Source: Pempheris klunzingeri
Lineage: Eukaryota > Chordata > Actinopteri > Acropomatiformes > Pempheridae
Assembly (NCBI RefSeq): GCF_042242105.1
Contig: NC_092012.1
Location: forward strand, 30,606,478-30,670,477
DNA: 64,000 bases
Direction of reading: 5' to 3'
Both the position numbers and the translations under genes were made by a program. The notes beneath the pieces are model-generated. The model did not search any database and was not told the DNA's origin. It saw only the letters and a list, made by a program, of their open reading frames with translations. This document shows, in pieces, positions 26,331-38,549 of the stretch; the stretch's first letter is position 1, and each line of letters starts with the position of its first letter.

Positions 26331-27322
26331 CGCTGCTATTAGACACTGGCAGGAGAGGAAAGAGGACAGTCAGCTCTGCTGTGGTCTCACCTAGAAAATA
26401 AAGACCCCATCTCTCAGCCTTGGGTCAGACTAGAAGGAAACCTCATTTTGCTCTACAGTTTGCAGTCAGTTAGTTTGCAGTAAGGTTATTAAACACATTT
26501 GAATCTGTCCTATGTGTTAAAACATAAACTAACACAATGACTTCAAATAGATTTTGACAAAAGGCCACAAAACTGAGTGGGAGCGCAGGAACCATCTTCG
26601 CTGATATTGTACTCGTCTTCATTTATTTTATTCAATTTATCAGTACTGAGCGGTTTCGAGCTTGTTTCCTCCACCTGCTTCAAAGAAGTGACAGACAAAG
26701 GAGGTACAGCACAGTTATCATGGAAAACTTGGTTTCACTTTTACTTGTAAGTACAGCATGGCCTGCATAGCATAAAATTACTAAAACGTCAAAATGATAA
26801 TGTAATAATACTAATTTAAATGTCCCCACATTTTACAATTTTTTTCACCAAAATACGCCGAATCTCAGCATAGATACTATTAATTAGTCAAATATCCAAA
26901 CTCAAAATGTGCGCGTTATTAATGCCTACCATTAGCGTTATTTTATTAAATTACCCGGTTTCTGAATGGAGTTTGGTAGAACAGATTCGTTAGTGAGCAC
27001 AGCAGTCAATTACTGGTCTAAACAGCAAGGCTCCATATCAAACTGACTTAATACAAACTAAATTAGACATAATAAGCTACTATACTTATGCAGTGTCTTT
27101 TTTAGGCTTAATCAACCATGGTTTGACTAAAAGTTCGCACTGTTCTAAGTTTCCTTTCTGTTTAAACGTTAGAGCTACCAAACAAAGTATGAGTTCAAGC
27201 ACTAAACTTAGAAGTTCATTTCTTCATCTGTGTTTAAGCTGAGACAAGCGACAGAAGGCAGCTCGCTGTCACCAGCCTTCCTTCGGCAGTTATCTACTTG
27301 TCACAACAGGTTTCAGACTCAC

Positions 27323-27425
27323 CTTCAGTCCTCCCCCAAATGTACGAATTAGTACTTCTTGCTCTTCACATGCATTCGGCTTTTCTGTAAACGACGGTCT
27401 TTGCACTGGATGATGGGATTGCTCT
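27323..27425 (-). other. Probable non-coding first exon of c19orf12
   Basis: On the minus strand a clean donor (GTGAGT, 27322-27317) closes an exon with no long frame. An acceptor (CTGCCAG) lies just upstream of the coding exon, about 18 bases before the ATG. The leader holds a short upstream reading frame of eight codons beginning at an ATG in the GCATGTG context, which might tune translation. The 5' limit is a guess. Confidence 0.5.
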
Positions 27426-28110
27426 ACTTCCTGCTTTCAAACGCTATGTCAGAGAGTATATAACAGAGAGTTGAGACAAGATGGTTATTTCAAGCAAAGA
27501 TAGATGGACATATCTCAAACTATATCATTCTGTTGTAATATTCCAAGTTCTTAAATTCATTTACCTACCAGTTGACTTGATAAGCTTTCTCCTTTTGACA
27601 ATTATAAGGCGCCGTCCAGGCTTACTATAAATATTTTCTTAAATAACAAACTTCAAGCGCATGCGCACGACAACAAACGATGGCGTGAGGAGAAGGGTGT
27701 GAACTATCTGGAACTGTAGTAGGCTCTCCGATAAAAATATCAAATTTATAGATATAAATATATATATATGAAATTATAGACGGAGTTAGCTAGGTGGCCG
27801 TTCGCTCATTCATCTATATAACTATATAATGAAAAAATAATTAGTCCTGTTTAACAGAAGAAGGTTTTCCCCGTGTTTTCTGCCTCTCGTGAACATATTG
27901 CTGTGGTCCGGGGCTTGTTTGTAGCATATTTTACCCCCCATTTTTTACAGCAGCGAGCGGAGGCTTTGAAACTACTTGACATTTCCGTGTGTTGACGTCT
28001 CGCTGTCACGCACAGCCGTCAAGTCTGCGAGGAGGACGGAGCGGGCTTGTTTGTTGACGTGTGACGCAGGACTGACGCACACTCGCCCCGCCTCCGTGGG
28101 CGGGGTTTGG
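27426..28110. promoter_or_regulatory. Divergent promoter interval, c19orf12 / TP53INP-like
   Basis: About 700 bases separate the leader exons of two genes that point away from each other. The right side is GC-rich, with GC boxes at 28084-28092 and 28098-28105 and CpG-dense DNA from 27980; the left side is AT-rich. No coding content. Confidence 0.45.
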
Positions 28111-28247
28111 TGATGTCCGAGGACACCGCGGAGCACCCTCACTGATAAACAACTTCGTGATCAAAACAGTCTCTGAAGCTGCTCCTTAGCTGGATCCTGT
28201 CTGTGCAGCTGCCACACCCGTGGATAAACACCCGTGGATTCGAACAG
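28111..28247 (+). other. Putative non-coding first exon of the TP53INP-like gene
   Basis: GC-rich DNA ends at an AACAG/GTCAGC donor (28247/28248). The first coding exon has its own acceptor at 29469, so an upstream leader exon is needed, and this is the best candidate. A different leader is possible. Confidence 0.35.
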
Positions 28248-29489
28248 GTCAGCCAAATATAACCATATCGTGTGAATAGTGGCTTTTGATGGGCCTTGGA
28301 TTTAATCTGTCTTTTGTTCTCTGACTGCAATCCTCTTAGCCAGATTTGTGCTGTCTTTGCAGCCACGGCTTTCTTGATTTTTGGACTAAATTCAGTTATG
28401 CAATACCCACTATAGTTGAGTATGTTGTAGCAGGACTACATTCTCCACTTGGGGGGGAAAAAAAGCCAATCCAAGTAGCTGCGATTACAAGAAAAGAAGA
28501 ACCACCTATTTCTCAATCACCTGTTTTGCTACATGCGTATCAGCTGGGTATAACAACAACTGCCGAGACTGAGACTGGCGTGGACAGTATGTCTGTGTTT
28601 ACAGGGAGGGGTCAGGTGACAGACAGGCAGCAAGGCATCCAGACACTGGGGGGAAAACACGGGGCTATTTATGGATCTGTGTTTGTCTTCAACCACAACA
28701 GCAGAAATGCAATACATCTTGGTATATTATAGCTGTGGTATATTTATGTATGCCTGGAGATACTCTGATCAGTTAAGGAAAAGAGTACTAAAAAATACAA
28801 TCACATACACATGCTGGATAGGAGGAGGTCAGTGTGTCATGATGACCACTTCCACTGATTTGTGACAGTAAGATTTCTCAGTTTTAGTCTCGTTGTGATT
28901 GCGTAAGTGCACAAAAATAGTAATATAAATAACAGACTGAAATATCTATGCCCAAGAACGGCATGGTGACCCGCACTAGAGGCCGACAAACAAATAAAGA
29001 GTGTAGATATAAGTTTCACATCGTGCTAGAAGAAGAGTTACAGTGTGTTCAGTTTGGGACAAAAGGTCAGTTTGGGGTCATAAGTCTGCACTAGTCTGAA
29101 GCAGGATCACAGATTACATAATATCTCTGCAATCAGTGTAATATCAGCCGGTATCGTTGCGCCCCCTCAGCCATTTCAGCTCCAAAATGACCCCATGACC
29201 CCACGTCATGCACTGTTATGACGTGACCACTCAGGCTGCTCGGGTTTCTGAGTTGGCGTTATGGAAGCAGGCCTGACATGTCCATGATCTGACAGGTACT
29301 TGGTGGTGTTTGTCAACTCAGCCTCAAGGGGGAGCCATTTACTTTGTGGATTTGAGAGAGACGCAAGCAGGGAGGGGGTTCGGGTGAGGAGGTCTCTTGG
29401 AAAACCTTCTCTCCACTGGCTCTTTGGAGCATCCTCACACTTCACCTGCTTCCTGTTGTTACTCCACAGATTGCAATAGAGGCTTAAAG

Positions 29490-31098
29490 ATGATCGGGAA
29501 GATTCTGTCTCATCTGCTCGGGAGCACCGGCGAGGACTTTGAGGCAGCCGACGGCGCTTATGAGGAGCTGCTGGAGTTTGAGGAGGGAGGATGGGTCATT
29601 GTTAATCTCCCAGGTGGGACATAGAGCCGACTCGAACTGCATCGAAATGTTCTTGATCACATTTAAAAGGTTTGTGGCTCGGTGAGGGCGCAGCTGATGC
29701 CGGAATGTTCCTTCTACAGAGAACGAGGCGCTGTCAGCCCCCCAGGTGGACCCCCTGGAGAACCTGCTGATCGAGCACCCCAGCATGTCTGTCTACCAGA
29801 TGAGATGCAGGATGAGCGGAGCGGAGGAGGAGGAGGAAGAGCTAGGCTCAGATGAGGATGAAGAGGACACCTCCAGGTTACTTTCCATCTACACCTTCAG
29901 CTCACACACACATTTGTCTTTGATCTTGAGCCCAAAATGAACGAATGACCACTGAACAAGTGAAAATGAAATACCTGAAGTATCTGCTGTCACAAATGAG
30001 AGACCACACAGCTCATGTGGCATGAACCCAGTGACAGCAATGAGTTACCGTTATTCCAATGAATCCAATATTTACCACATTACCTGCAAGATTCTACTTC
30101 CATGATGGAAAGTCACAAATGCAACCTGCTGTGGGTTCATTTTAAAAATGGGACTCGGCCCTGTAATAGACTACAACAGAAGCTGAAAGGTACTGAGCCT
30201 CTTTGTACTGCAGGCAAAATGCATGACATTTGCAGCAGCTGATGAAGTCCAATGCCTAAAGGTTGTATGCTGTATGTGCAGTGGTAGAAGAAGCATTTCT
30301 TACTTTTATGTAAAGATTAGGGACCACAACAGAAAAAAATCTCCTTTATAAGTAGAATTAGTGAAAACATGATCATTTTCATAATAATTATAATTTATTT
30401 ATAATAATGTGTATAGCTTCATAGTTGATAGAAAGATTAGAGAGTTGTACTAATCTTCTCCTATGACTCTCTGCAAGAGAGGGAATGAGACTACTCCTCT
30501 AAAGAATGAGACGTCGCTGAGCAAGTTTAAGAATAGACTTTCATGCTTAGCTAACCAACAATTTTGGCCCCCCTGGGTTGGATGACATGTATTAGCAGAT
30601 CTAAATTTGATCGGTGTTACTTGAGGATGAAGGCTATTTTAATTCTAATGCTGATATTAAACTACAATCTGAGGATTTAGTCCCAAACTAACCTCTAGAG
30701 AAATGAGGACCTTCAAAAATGTTGCAAAAACAGCCTCCCATTTAGGATTTCAGTCTTCAATTGGTTTTCACAAGGACTGAAGAGCCACTGTGCAGTAATG
30801 CTTTATCTCTCTCATCTTGTATTCCACCTGTTATGCCATCAGCACACACTATAACACTTCTTCGTGTCTGTCCAGGCCAGCGGCGGTGAGGCGACACGTG
30901 TCCTGGCGTCTGGCTGCCTGGGGAATCCCTCTGCCCAGTAACATCCAGCTGCTGGCTGTCCAGAAGGCCAGGACCCAGGCGGAGTGGAAGCAGCTGAGCC
31001 GCAGGGCCCTCCACAGGCAGAACCTGGCTAAGACACGTTTCTCCCCGGCTGAGAAATGCCACTTCAAGCAGCCGTGCCAGCGCCTCTACAACTACTGA
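29490..31098 (+). CDS. TP53INP/DOR-family protein, short third paralogue
   Basis: TP53INP1 and TP53INP2 shuttle between nucleus and autophagosomes, bind Atg8/LC3 proteins and act as p53 or nuclear-receptor co-factors. Coding exons are 29490-29613, 29720-29876 and 30876-31098 (stop TGA), 167 aa against about 220-240 for the two known paralogues. An acidic N-terminus leads into EEGGWVIVNLP (residues 31-41), an LC3-interacting-type motif W-V-I-V. The family signature DPLENLLIEHPSMSVY lies in exon 2, then an acidic run EEEEEELGSDEDEEDT. The C-terminus has LHRQNLAKTRF and the family end KQPCQRLYNY. The spacer between LIR and signature, about 80 residues in TP53INP1, is nearly absent. It lies between c19orf12 and a btpA-family gene. 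Family assignment is firm; which paralogue name applies is not. Confidence 0.88.
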
Positions 31099-31980
31099 AC
31101 AGGATCTGGGAGGGAGTGTTTGTCTCAAGGTGTCCCCACCGTAGCTCAGTGTGCAGCACAGTGCCTTGACTCTTAATTACTCAGGTTTTCCACCATCGTT
31201 TCACCTCACGCAGCTAAAGCATTTGAGATTCACCACTTCCTGTGCAGTAAAATGATAGAACATCTGAACTGATCTGAGCCAAATGAACCACAGCAACACA
31301 TTTGAGTTTGATCTTAATCTGCACAGCCTGCACTGTAACTCGAAATCACTGAGTTAAACCTCAGGTTGGAAAACATCAACTGAAAGCCTTTGTACATTAT
31401 CAAATGAGAACGGCTGAGTTGTTTGACTTGTGTAGATTGATTAGATATAAGTAGGGGTTGGGTTTATAGATTAGAGGTGTGTGAAAGTTATTCTAAAGGT
31501 ACTGTCATGGTTACAGTGTGTGACACTGATCCAAATATGAAAAATGTGTAGAATGCTTTGCTCTTAATTATGATGCATATATTATAAGTGTGGCATATTT
31601 TGATTGGTTATTCTTTGGGTGTGTTCAGTATGTATTATAGTATGTGCCTTAGCTTTAGATGTTCATGTGACAAGTGTATTAAAAGTTACTTTCATACAAT
31701 GTTGACCTGTACAGTATTCACGCTGCACAAAATCATAACGATACTATGTGAACCTCCTAAGATAAACGTTCCTTTTGTTCCTAATTGATTCTTTACGGAA
31801 TAATTACAAAACCACTGTTCATGTTTTGTACTGACTGCCATTTTGTACTTTTCAGTGGGTACTCACGCTTCTCTTTTTCGACTCACAAGTGTAAATACAG
31901 TTGAATACTATGTTTTTCTATTTGTGCTTATTTATAAAATGTACAAAAAAACTGCAAATAAATCTTGTTTTCTTAAGGTG
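31099..31980 (+). other. 3' UTR of the TP53INP-like gene
   Basis: Non-coding, AT-rich and about 880 bases long, ending at a good AATAAA (31957-31962). A T-rich tract follows it. Only about 75 bases separate this end from the stop codon of the convergent btpA-family gene. Confidence 0.65.
31957..31962 (+). terminator. Polyadenylation signal of the TP53INP-like gene
   Basis: AATAAA followed within 30 bases by T/GT-rich sequence, at the end of a gene-free run. Confidence 0.7.
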
Positions 31981-32055
31981 GTGGTTTTATTTTTTTTAAT
32001 GTGTCAGTACATACAGTAGTTATACAGTGGAACAGAACTTGTGTGAGGCACCCTC

Positions 32056-35000
32056 TCATTTTCGAAGGTCACAGATCTTTCCCATGAACCTCTTCACTCG
32101 CTCCGGGTCGACTGCGTTGGCCCAGTGGCCGCCTTCCTTGAAATGAGAACCGATGATCATTCCATTTGCATCAAGGTAGCGTTCAATGTTGTCGTAGGTC
32201 ACTCCAGAGCCGATGAGCACCGGGATTCTCACAGACTGGGAAACACCTGCAGAAACAAAGACACAGCAGAAGAGTAGCAACTTTTAAAAGAGCACACAGT
32301 ATACTGCCTTTATTTCCTACTCGCTTCTCCCCAGCACATGTACACAGTATAATGAAGGTACATAAAATCTGAGGAGGCAGACATAAAATGCAGAGGCCTC
32401 AAAAGAAGATGGTCTTTGCAGGTGTATCCTATGTGATTTGTTCCATCTCATACACCATACATTTTGAATCAAGATGTGGAGGTTCAGGTTTCAGCTATCG
32501 TGCTGTGATACATTTAATTGCAGCCCCCAAGACTAATTGTAACAAATAGATTTTGGCCCTCCCCTCAAAGCCTTCGGGACAGCAGCGAGGAGGACCACCT
32601 TTGGATCTTTGAGGATAGCTTGGTAGAAAACTTCCTCAGAAATAACTTAGGGCATGGTCAGAAAATATTAGTGTGGTTTCCATTTAAAGCTTAAAGTAGT
32701 TAATGCCATCCTTAGTCCATTTAAACCCACTCTTTAACTGAATTTGGAATTTGGCCACAGATGGCCACAGCTTCAGACTTATCCATGTTAACTTCATACC
32801 TGGATAATATCCTACCGGAAAATAAGCTCTTTTAGACGCGGTATTGTTGTTGATTCCATTAAGAAGAGCGTCACATCATCAGCATAGAGTGATAACTTAT
32901 ATTCTTCTCTATTGATAATGGTGTCCTTAATAGTCATCTCAAATGAGCAGGCACAGAGGCTCAATACTGATGGTGAACAATGGGGTTGAGTGGGCATCCC
33001 TGTGTACAACCCCATTCCAGTGTAAAACTCTTCAATCTCCACAGTGTGTGATTTTATTGTGAAGGGGACCAAACCAAGAGCGGCAGTGATATACCTAGTG
33101 AACTTTGGACACAGAACAGGCTAACCTCCACAGTTAAATATGAGCTCCAGTAGAAAGCAAAGGGGAAAGTGTGTGTGTGTGTGTGAGAGTGTGTGTTTCT
33201 TCTCATGTGTGTGAATCCAAGGCAGTTTTGTACGTCTTGTTGGAGACATTGGTGTTGCTATGGGAGAGACATGGTCCAGATTTCAGACCCACTGACAAAC
33301 CTGGGTCCCTTCTATCACAGCCTCCTTGGACACTGATGGAACTTGGAAGAAGTATTCAAATATTGGTAGAACAACAAAATGTACAAATAATCAATTACAA
33401 GTAAAAATCCTGCATTCAATATTTTACTTTTAAAAAAATAAGATTAAATAGGCCCCTTTCAGTGTCTTTTTATTGGATCATTATTACCAATAAATGTAAT
33501 ATGTTGCTTATATAGCAGTATTTCTGCTATATATGTTTCATATACGACATCATTTTTTAAAGGTGATCATGTGTTTTGCGTATACATTTTGATTCTGCAA
33601 TGCAACTAGAAACAATAGCTGTGAATGTAGTGGAGTAACAAGTACATTATTTCCTTTACAGCAATGAAAGAAGCATTCAAATAAGTGTAAATAACAATGC
33701 AACAATTCAAAAATACCCAATTACTACAACCTCTGCGTTGGAAATCTTACTTCAGCAACGGTACAGAGGTATTATTAGAAAAATGTATTGTAAATGTATT
33801 GTAAGTAAAAGTACTTGTTTTATGCAAATCTAACTCCAGCTGACATATATAGTTTATAAACTTTAGTTTAGAAATATAGTTTATAAACTTGTTAGCAAAC
33901 AGATGCTTATTTGCACATCCAGTGGATATGAAGCAACATTAGCATTCATTTTTTTGTCATGTTGTGCAGCTGGTTCACTGAAAAACTGTGTAGGTGGAGG
34001 CAAGTTTGATGAGAATGGAAAGAATGAATCGAAACGGTTAAGTTGCAGGCCATAAAACCAAAACAAGGAGCCGAAAGAGGCTAACAAAGCTCAGTAAAGC
34101 TGAGGGGAAGTGCAGAATCAGGTGAAAATCATGTGGATTGGTTCCTTTTTTTTCACTGTCGCTAAGCCATTTTCAGTGCAGACATTTTGACTTATCACAG
34201 CAGGAAAAGCACAGCTGTTGCTATTAACATTAACGATGGCTCTGTTCAAGTGTCCCAGTGAGCCATGACAGTGTGTCAGTGAGCCAGCATGAACAAACCA
34301 TGAAACTGAAACAGCTTAATGGAATTCACTCAATGTATTATGTACTCCTGCGCTTTGTCTGCTGTGACGTACGAAAATGTCTGCTGTAAAAAGATTGATT
34401 AGCGCTGCCTTTAGTTCACACAGTCCACCTCTGGAAATGTAGCGGAACTTTCACTTTTACTGAGTTTGGACAAATGTGTGAAAACTAGAATAATGAGAAT
34501 GACTGTCCTCACCTGGAAATGATACGCAGTGAGTAAAGTATATACCACACAGTCTTCACACTTGCTCATATTTAAAACTCAACTAAACGGTCTCACCCAG
34601 TGGAGTTCAGAGTTTAGATTACTTAATGTCCACTTAACACTTGTATTGTACTGTACTATATATGGTGTGTGTGAGTGAGAGAGACAGACAGAGTGAGAGT
34701 GCATGTCCAGCATTCCTAAACCGAGACACAGTGCAGCCAAGCTTCAGCTTCAGGGTGCCATATTGGGTGAATACCGATCATTGGTCAGGAACTCCCATAC
34801 TGGAGGACATCCAGACAGGTGAGAATGTCCTCTGCTGGACAAACAGGGCACTGACTTCAAGGCTGTGGTACTTCTTAAATCTGGGGAGTTACTTGCTTTT
34901 TTTTTTGGTCTGATCTCATCGCTCATTTAGTATGTGTCTGTTGTATTATGGCTCCTGGTTGTATCAGTTAAGTGTGACAGTACCCCGCAGCTCCTGAGGG

Positions 35001-37028
35001 TCAGCCTGCATTCCAGTAGCAGCTCCTGTGATGATGAGTCCATCTGAGAGGAAGAACTCGGAGGCACGTGCCGTCTCCTCAATGCTCACGTCTGATGTCA
35101 GGGCATGGGAGCTGGAAAAGACGCATACAGTTTACTGTGCATGGGGGTAAGACTGAGACTAACTCAGGACGGTGGGCTGAAACCAGGGTTGAATTAATTC
35201 AAATTAAATGTATGTATTTCATTTCAAAGACACGGTTCTTTAGCAATCAGCATGGATTTGGGCCTGTATTCATGAAATGTAATAATGCTCTGAGGAGCCA
35301 ACATTTTCACTAAAAGGGAAGGATGAGCCATTCTCTACTTTACCAGCAGCTGTCAAGTGATCACATGATTAATTACATGCATGCTAAGAGAAGGAAAAAC
35401 CAATCAGAGGCAAAGATTTACCTCCATCTGCTTCCATTATTCACTCGTTTACAAAAAGCGATGTGCTATCTCACTCTGGACAGGCTAGCAGTCAATCACA
35501 GGGCTGACACATAGAAGACAGACAACCAATCATGCTCGCTGTTACACTCCCAGGCGATATAGGGTTGACATGTAAGCTTGCCTGCATGTCTCTGAGCTGT
35601 GGGAGGAGTTTTGATTGATTAAACATCCAGCAAAAAAGCCACGCAGACACAAGGAGGACATACAAACGCACAGAAAGGCCCCACCCAAAGCCGAAGCCGT
35701 CCAGATCCAAGTGGCAAACTATACAGGTAGTGATCTCACCTGTGCTTCTTTTTAATGTCGGTGAAGATCTGCACATGCTCAGCTCCAATCTGCTTGCGAT
35801 ATCTCAGTAAGTCACCGGCGCAGGCATTCAGGAGGCCCTCATCAGCCACATGGGAAAAGACAAACCCCTCAGCCCTGATGAAATCCAGACCTGTAACCAT
35901 TTAGTAACATTAGATGATGAGCACACCTTAAATTAGAAAAGGTGACCAGAGAGCCAAATCAGCTGTTTGGTGGGGAAATCAACACATGATTGAAGACCTC
36001 TGTCCAGCTGTGTCCTAAAAGCTTTGGCTGCAGAGGTCTGCAGTCCCATATACAGCACAACAATAACTGAACTGACGTAAAGACTGAACCTGAAGCCAGA
36101 GCTACGGCCAGTGCCTGCTGGTTAGCAGAAGAAAGTATTTGCACTCCGAGCGGCATGAATGGACAGGTGCTTCTCACAGCGGCGCATACTGCAGTCATGC
36201 AGGCACACACCTCTGGGCCCACAGAGAAGGAGTAGGGGATATCATGCATGTTCTCAATGATCACGGCATCCTGAAAGAGAGGTTTACAAGCGATGCTCAC
36301 TGGCTTGCCTGGAAAGACTTCCAATGTGTGTATGGATCTTACACAGTGTGCAATAACTTACGACCCCGGCATCACGGTAGAGTGCTGCCTCCCTGCAAGC
36401 TGCTTCAGTGATTTCAGACATTTTCATACAACCCAGGGGGGTACCTGAGGCAGACCAGAAACCTGGTTACATGCTTAAAGCTTTCACATACTGTAGCTCT
36501 CAAATTTGCAGTGGCTCAGTGTAACTGAGTATTTCCGTTTAATTCCATTTATTGTATGTTTTACTTGCCTACATTAATTTGACAGTTATAAATGACGATT
36601 TCCACGCAAAACATATGATCACTTATTAAAATGTGATGCATAGATATTAAACTCCCTAACACTAAAATGGTCTAAAATTCACCTGGCTCTTTTGCAACAG
36701 CCAAATGCTTCTCCCACCTTAATGCATGGGATATGCAACAGTATAACATTAACAGGGGCAACATTTTCTGCACAGAGAACTTTTACTTTTGATGCTTTAA
36801 GTACATTTTGCAAATTTTTTACATTATCAATGCAGATTCAGAGTATTTTTGCATTGTGGTATTGCTGTTGCTTTTACTTAAGTAAAGAAAGTGAATACTT
36901 CCTCCAGCCATGAAAACTTTTAAAGATTGGAGGACACAGGTCAGTGCAGTCTTACCTGGTAAAGCTTTAACATGAATCATTCCGATAACTACGGATTTCA
37001 GGCGCCCGAAGAGGTTCAAAAACCTCAT
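32056..37028 (-). CDS. BtpA-family protein (F13E9.13-like), complete
   Basis: Member of the BtpA family, TIM-barrel-like proteins named for a cyanobacterial photosystem I biogenesis factor; the animal function is unknown. Six minus-strand exons: 37028-36956, 36444-36362, 36270-36090, 35890-35740, 35111-34984, 32246-32056 (stop TAA/TGA-type end after CDLRK). They sum to 268 aa, normal for the family. Visible blocks: VIGMIHVKALPGTP at the N-terminus, the DAGVDAVIIENMHDIPY strand-loop with Glu and Asn, PLGVQILSSANQQALAVA, FIRAEGFVFSHVADEG, IFTDIKKKHS, DGLIITGAATG, and PVLIGSGVTYDNIERYLDANGMIIGSHFKEGG. All catalytic-looking loops are intact, so the gene appears functional. It is divergent from ccne1 and convergent with the TP53INP-like gene. 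The last intron (2.7 kb) carries LINE debris. Confidence 0.9.
32560..33100 (-). mobile_element. L1-like LINE reverse-transcriptase fragment
   Basis: Minus-strand reading 33072-32812 contains IINREEYKLSLYADDVTLFLME, that is, the YADD box of a LINE reverse transcriptase in the typical context (K-x-SLYADDxxLF). It is preceded by a degraded region where the QGCPLSP motif would be. It lies in the last intron of the BtpA-family gene, in the same orientation. Stops and missing flanks show it is dead. The borders are estimates. Confidence 0.7.
33101..34980. other. Intronic AT-rich DNA, no gene
   Basis: Rest of the last intron of the BtpA-family gene. It contains a short GT run at about 33171-33184 and a duplicated 17-base unit (33845-33861 and 33874-33890, ATATAGTTTATAAACTT type). 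No coding content is recognised. Confidence 0.5.
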
Positions 37029-37680
37029 GTTCCAGTTCTTGTAGGAAAAAACACAAAGAGCCTGGAAAAAAATCTTGTTTTTTTGTCTTTCTAAGAGTGG
37101 GGATCACGTGACTGGCCAAAGGTCAATTTTGTTTAACCAAACAAAATGTTCACAAAAACCCTTATTCAAATTCTATGTGAAAACATAGGAAGCAATATTT
37201 GATCATACATTGTCCTAACACCTGGATTAAAAGCACATTTGGCGGTGCAGAAAGCTCACCCATGGGAAAGGGTTGTGTGGTTGCAAAGGGGGGATATGAA
37301 TGGCAACCCGGGCTGGAAATGGGCGGCCCGGCGGCAACAGCAGCATCCGCCGGCTAACATCGTTCTTTTGGGGCTAAATAACAGATGCGCCCAGGGTGAC
37401 AGCGGGGGACATCCATCTTTGAAGTTCACAGGACGAAATGGCCCGATTGCCCCACAATACCTGGGTCGCGTTATGTCTTATTTTAGGCTCAATCCAAACG
37501 GAGTTCGGCTTTGTTTACATCTGACAGACTAGCCACGCGGTGCCCGGGCACTTCCTCTTTGGAAGCTCCGCCCCCCGCAGCTGTCACCGGCACCAGTCAC
37601 GCCTCCCGGTTATAAACTTATTTTTTCTATTTCTTTAGCTCAATATAAACCTACTACATCGAACAGGAGCGCCGTTCACA
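37029..37680. promoter_or_regulatory. Divergent promoter interval, btpA-family / ccne1
   Basis: GC-rich from about 37240. It has a GC box at 37566-37575 and a TATAAA at 37611-37616 facing ccne1. A 97-codon open frame at 37239-37532 is best explained by the CpG-rich composition. Both genes start at opposite edges, so they probably share this region. Confidence 0.5.
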
Positions 37681-37964
37681 CGCCACAGGTGTGAAACTGC
37701 GGCGAATTTCGGTGAAATTGGGCCGTAAAGAGGCGGCGGAGCTGGAGGTTTAGCGCCAAGTTAAATCCACTCCTCCCCTGACGTTGATGCCTCCAGTCAT
37801 CTGTTCCCTACAAGGCGCCAGCTCAGAGCAACCATCCCGGCCTGGACACACTCAGACACACACTTCCAAGGAGCGTCTGCAAGTGTGAAAAACAGCCGGT
37901 GAAGCTTCTCAACATTTGCTTTCAGGACGTGGATACGAGTGAACTTCAAGGGCTGAATCTTGAG
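37681..37964 (+). other. Probable non-coding first exon of ccne1
   Basis: CpG-rich leader ending at the donor TGAG/GTGAGC (37964/37965). The second exon begins at 38513 after TTCACAG and holds the start codon at 38550. The transcription start is not resolved. Confidence 0.55.
37749..37760. promoter_or_regulatory. E2F-like site in ccne1 leader
   Basis: TTTAGCGCCAAG (reverse CTTGGCGCTAAA) differs by one base from the palindromic E2F consensus TTSGCGCSAAA. A further E2F-like core, TTTCCCCGCGCC, lies at about 38389-38400 in intron 1. Mammalian CCNE1 is a classical E2F target, so control at G1/S by E2F is likely conserved (inference). Confidence 0.5.
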
Positions 37965-38549
37965 GTGAGCGGGTGAAATAAAGCGGTATCATTGCATTGG
38001 AGTTAGCCGAGCTAGTTTCAGCTGCAACTTTGCTAGCTAATGCTGGCTAATGAAGTTGTCACGCGGATAATGAATTGAAAGTCCGCGTGAAGGTCCGTAT
38101 TTAAGTGTCGCGTGTGTTAGCATGCACGTCCGCTGTCTTTGCTGTTAATGTTAAATGGTGAATTGAGAAAATAGACGTCCTGGTTGCGCCTGTCGTTCGG
38201 CCATTATGGGGCAAGACAGCTGTCCGAAGTTAGTGGGAGAAAATAACCCGCTTCCCTTTTGAAATACGACAAATAACAACGTGAAGCAGCTAAAATAGCG
38301 TCTGCTGTCGGCTGTTGGTGAATTTCACGACCGTACGAGCAATGTGTGGCACTTTTAGGCGACTTTTAACATCGCGTACCGTTTCCATTTCCCCGCGCCA
38401 GGCTGAGTCGGGCTTTGTCAGAAGGAGGGAGTTGAGAGTGGGGGTTGGGAGTGTATGAATGTGTTTTCTTTAACCCCCTCAAATTAAACTTAAAAACATT
38501 TCTCATTCACAGGTTTACTCCGACGCCGACAGCCATACCTCCGAGTATA

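Noticed and set aside
33845-33890. Two 17-base direct repeats as a possible regulatory array
   Set aside because: Only two AT-rich copies, best explained by local slippage.
37239-37532. 97-codon plus-strand open frame
   Set aside because: It lies in the CpG-rich divergent promoter, has no recognisable motif and no splice context.
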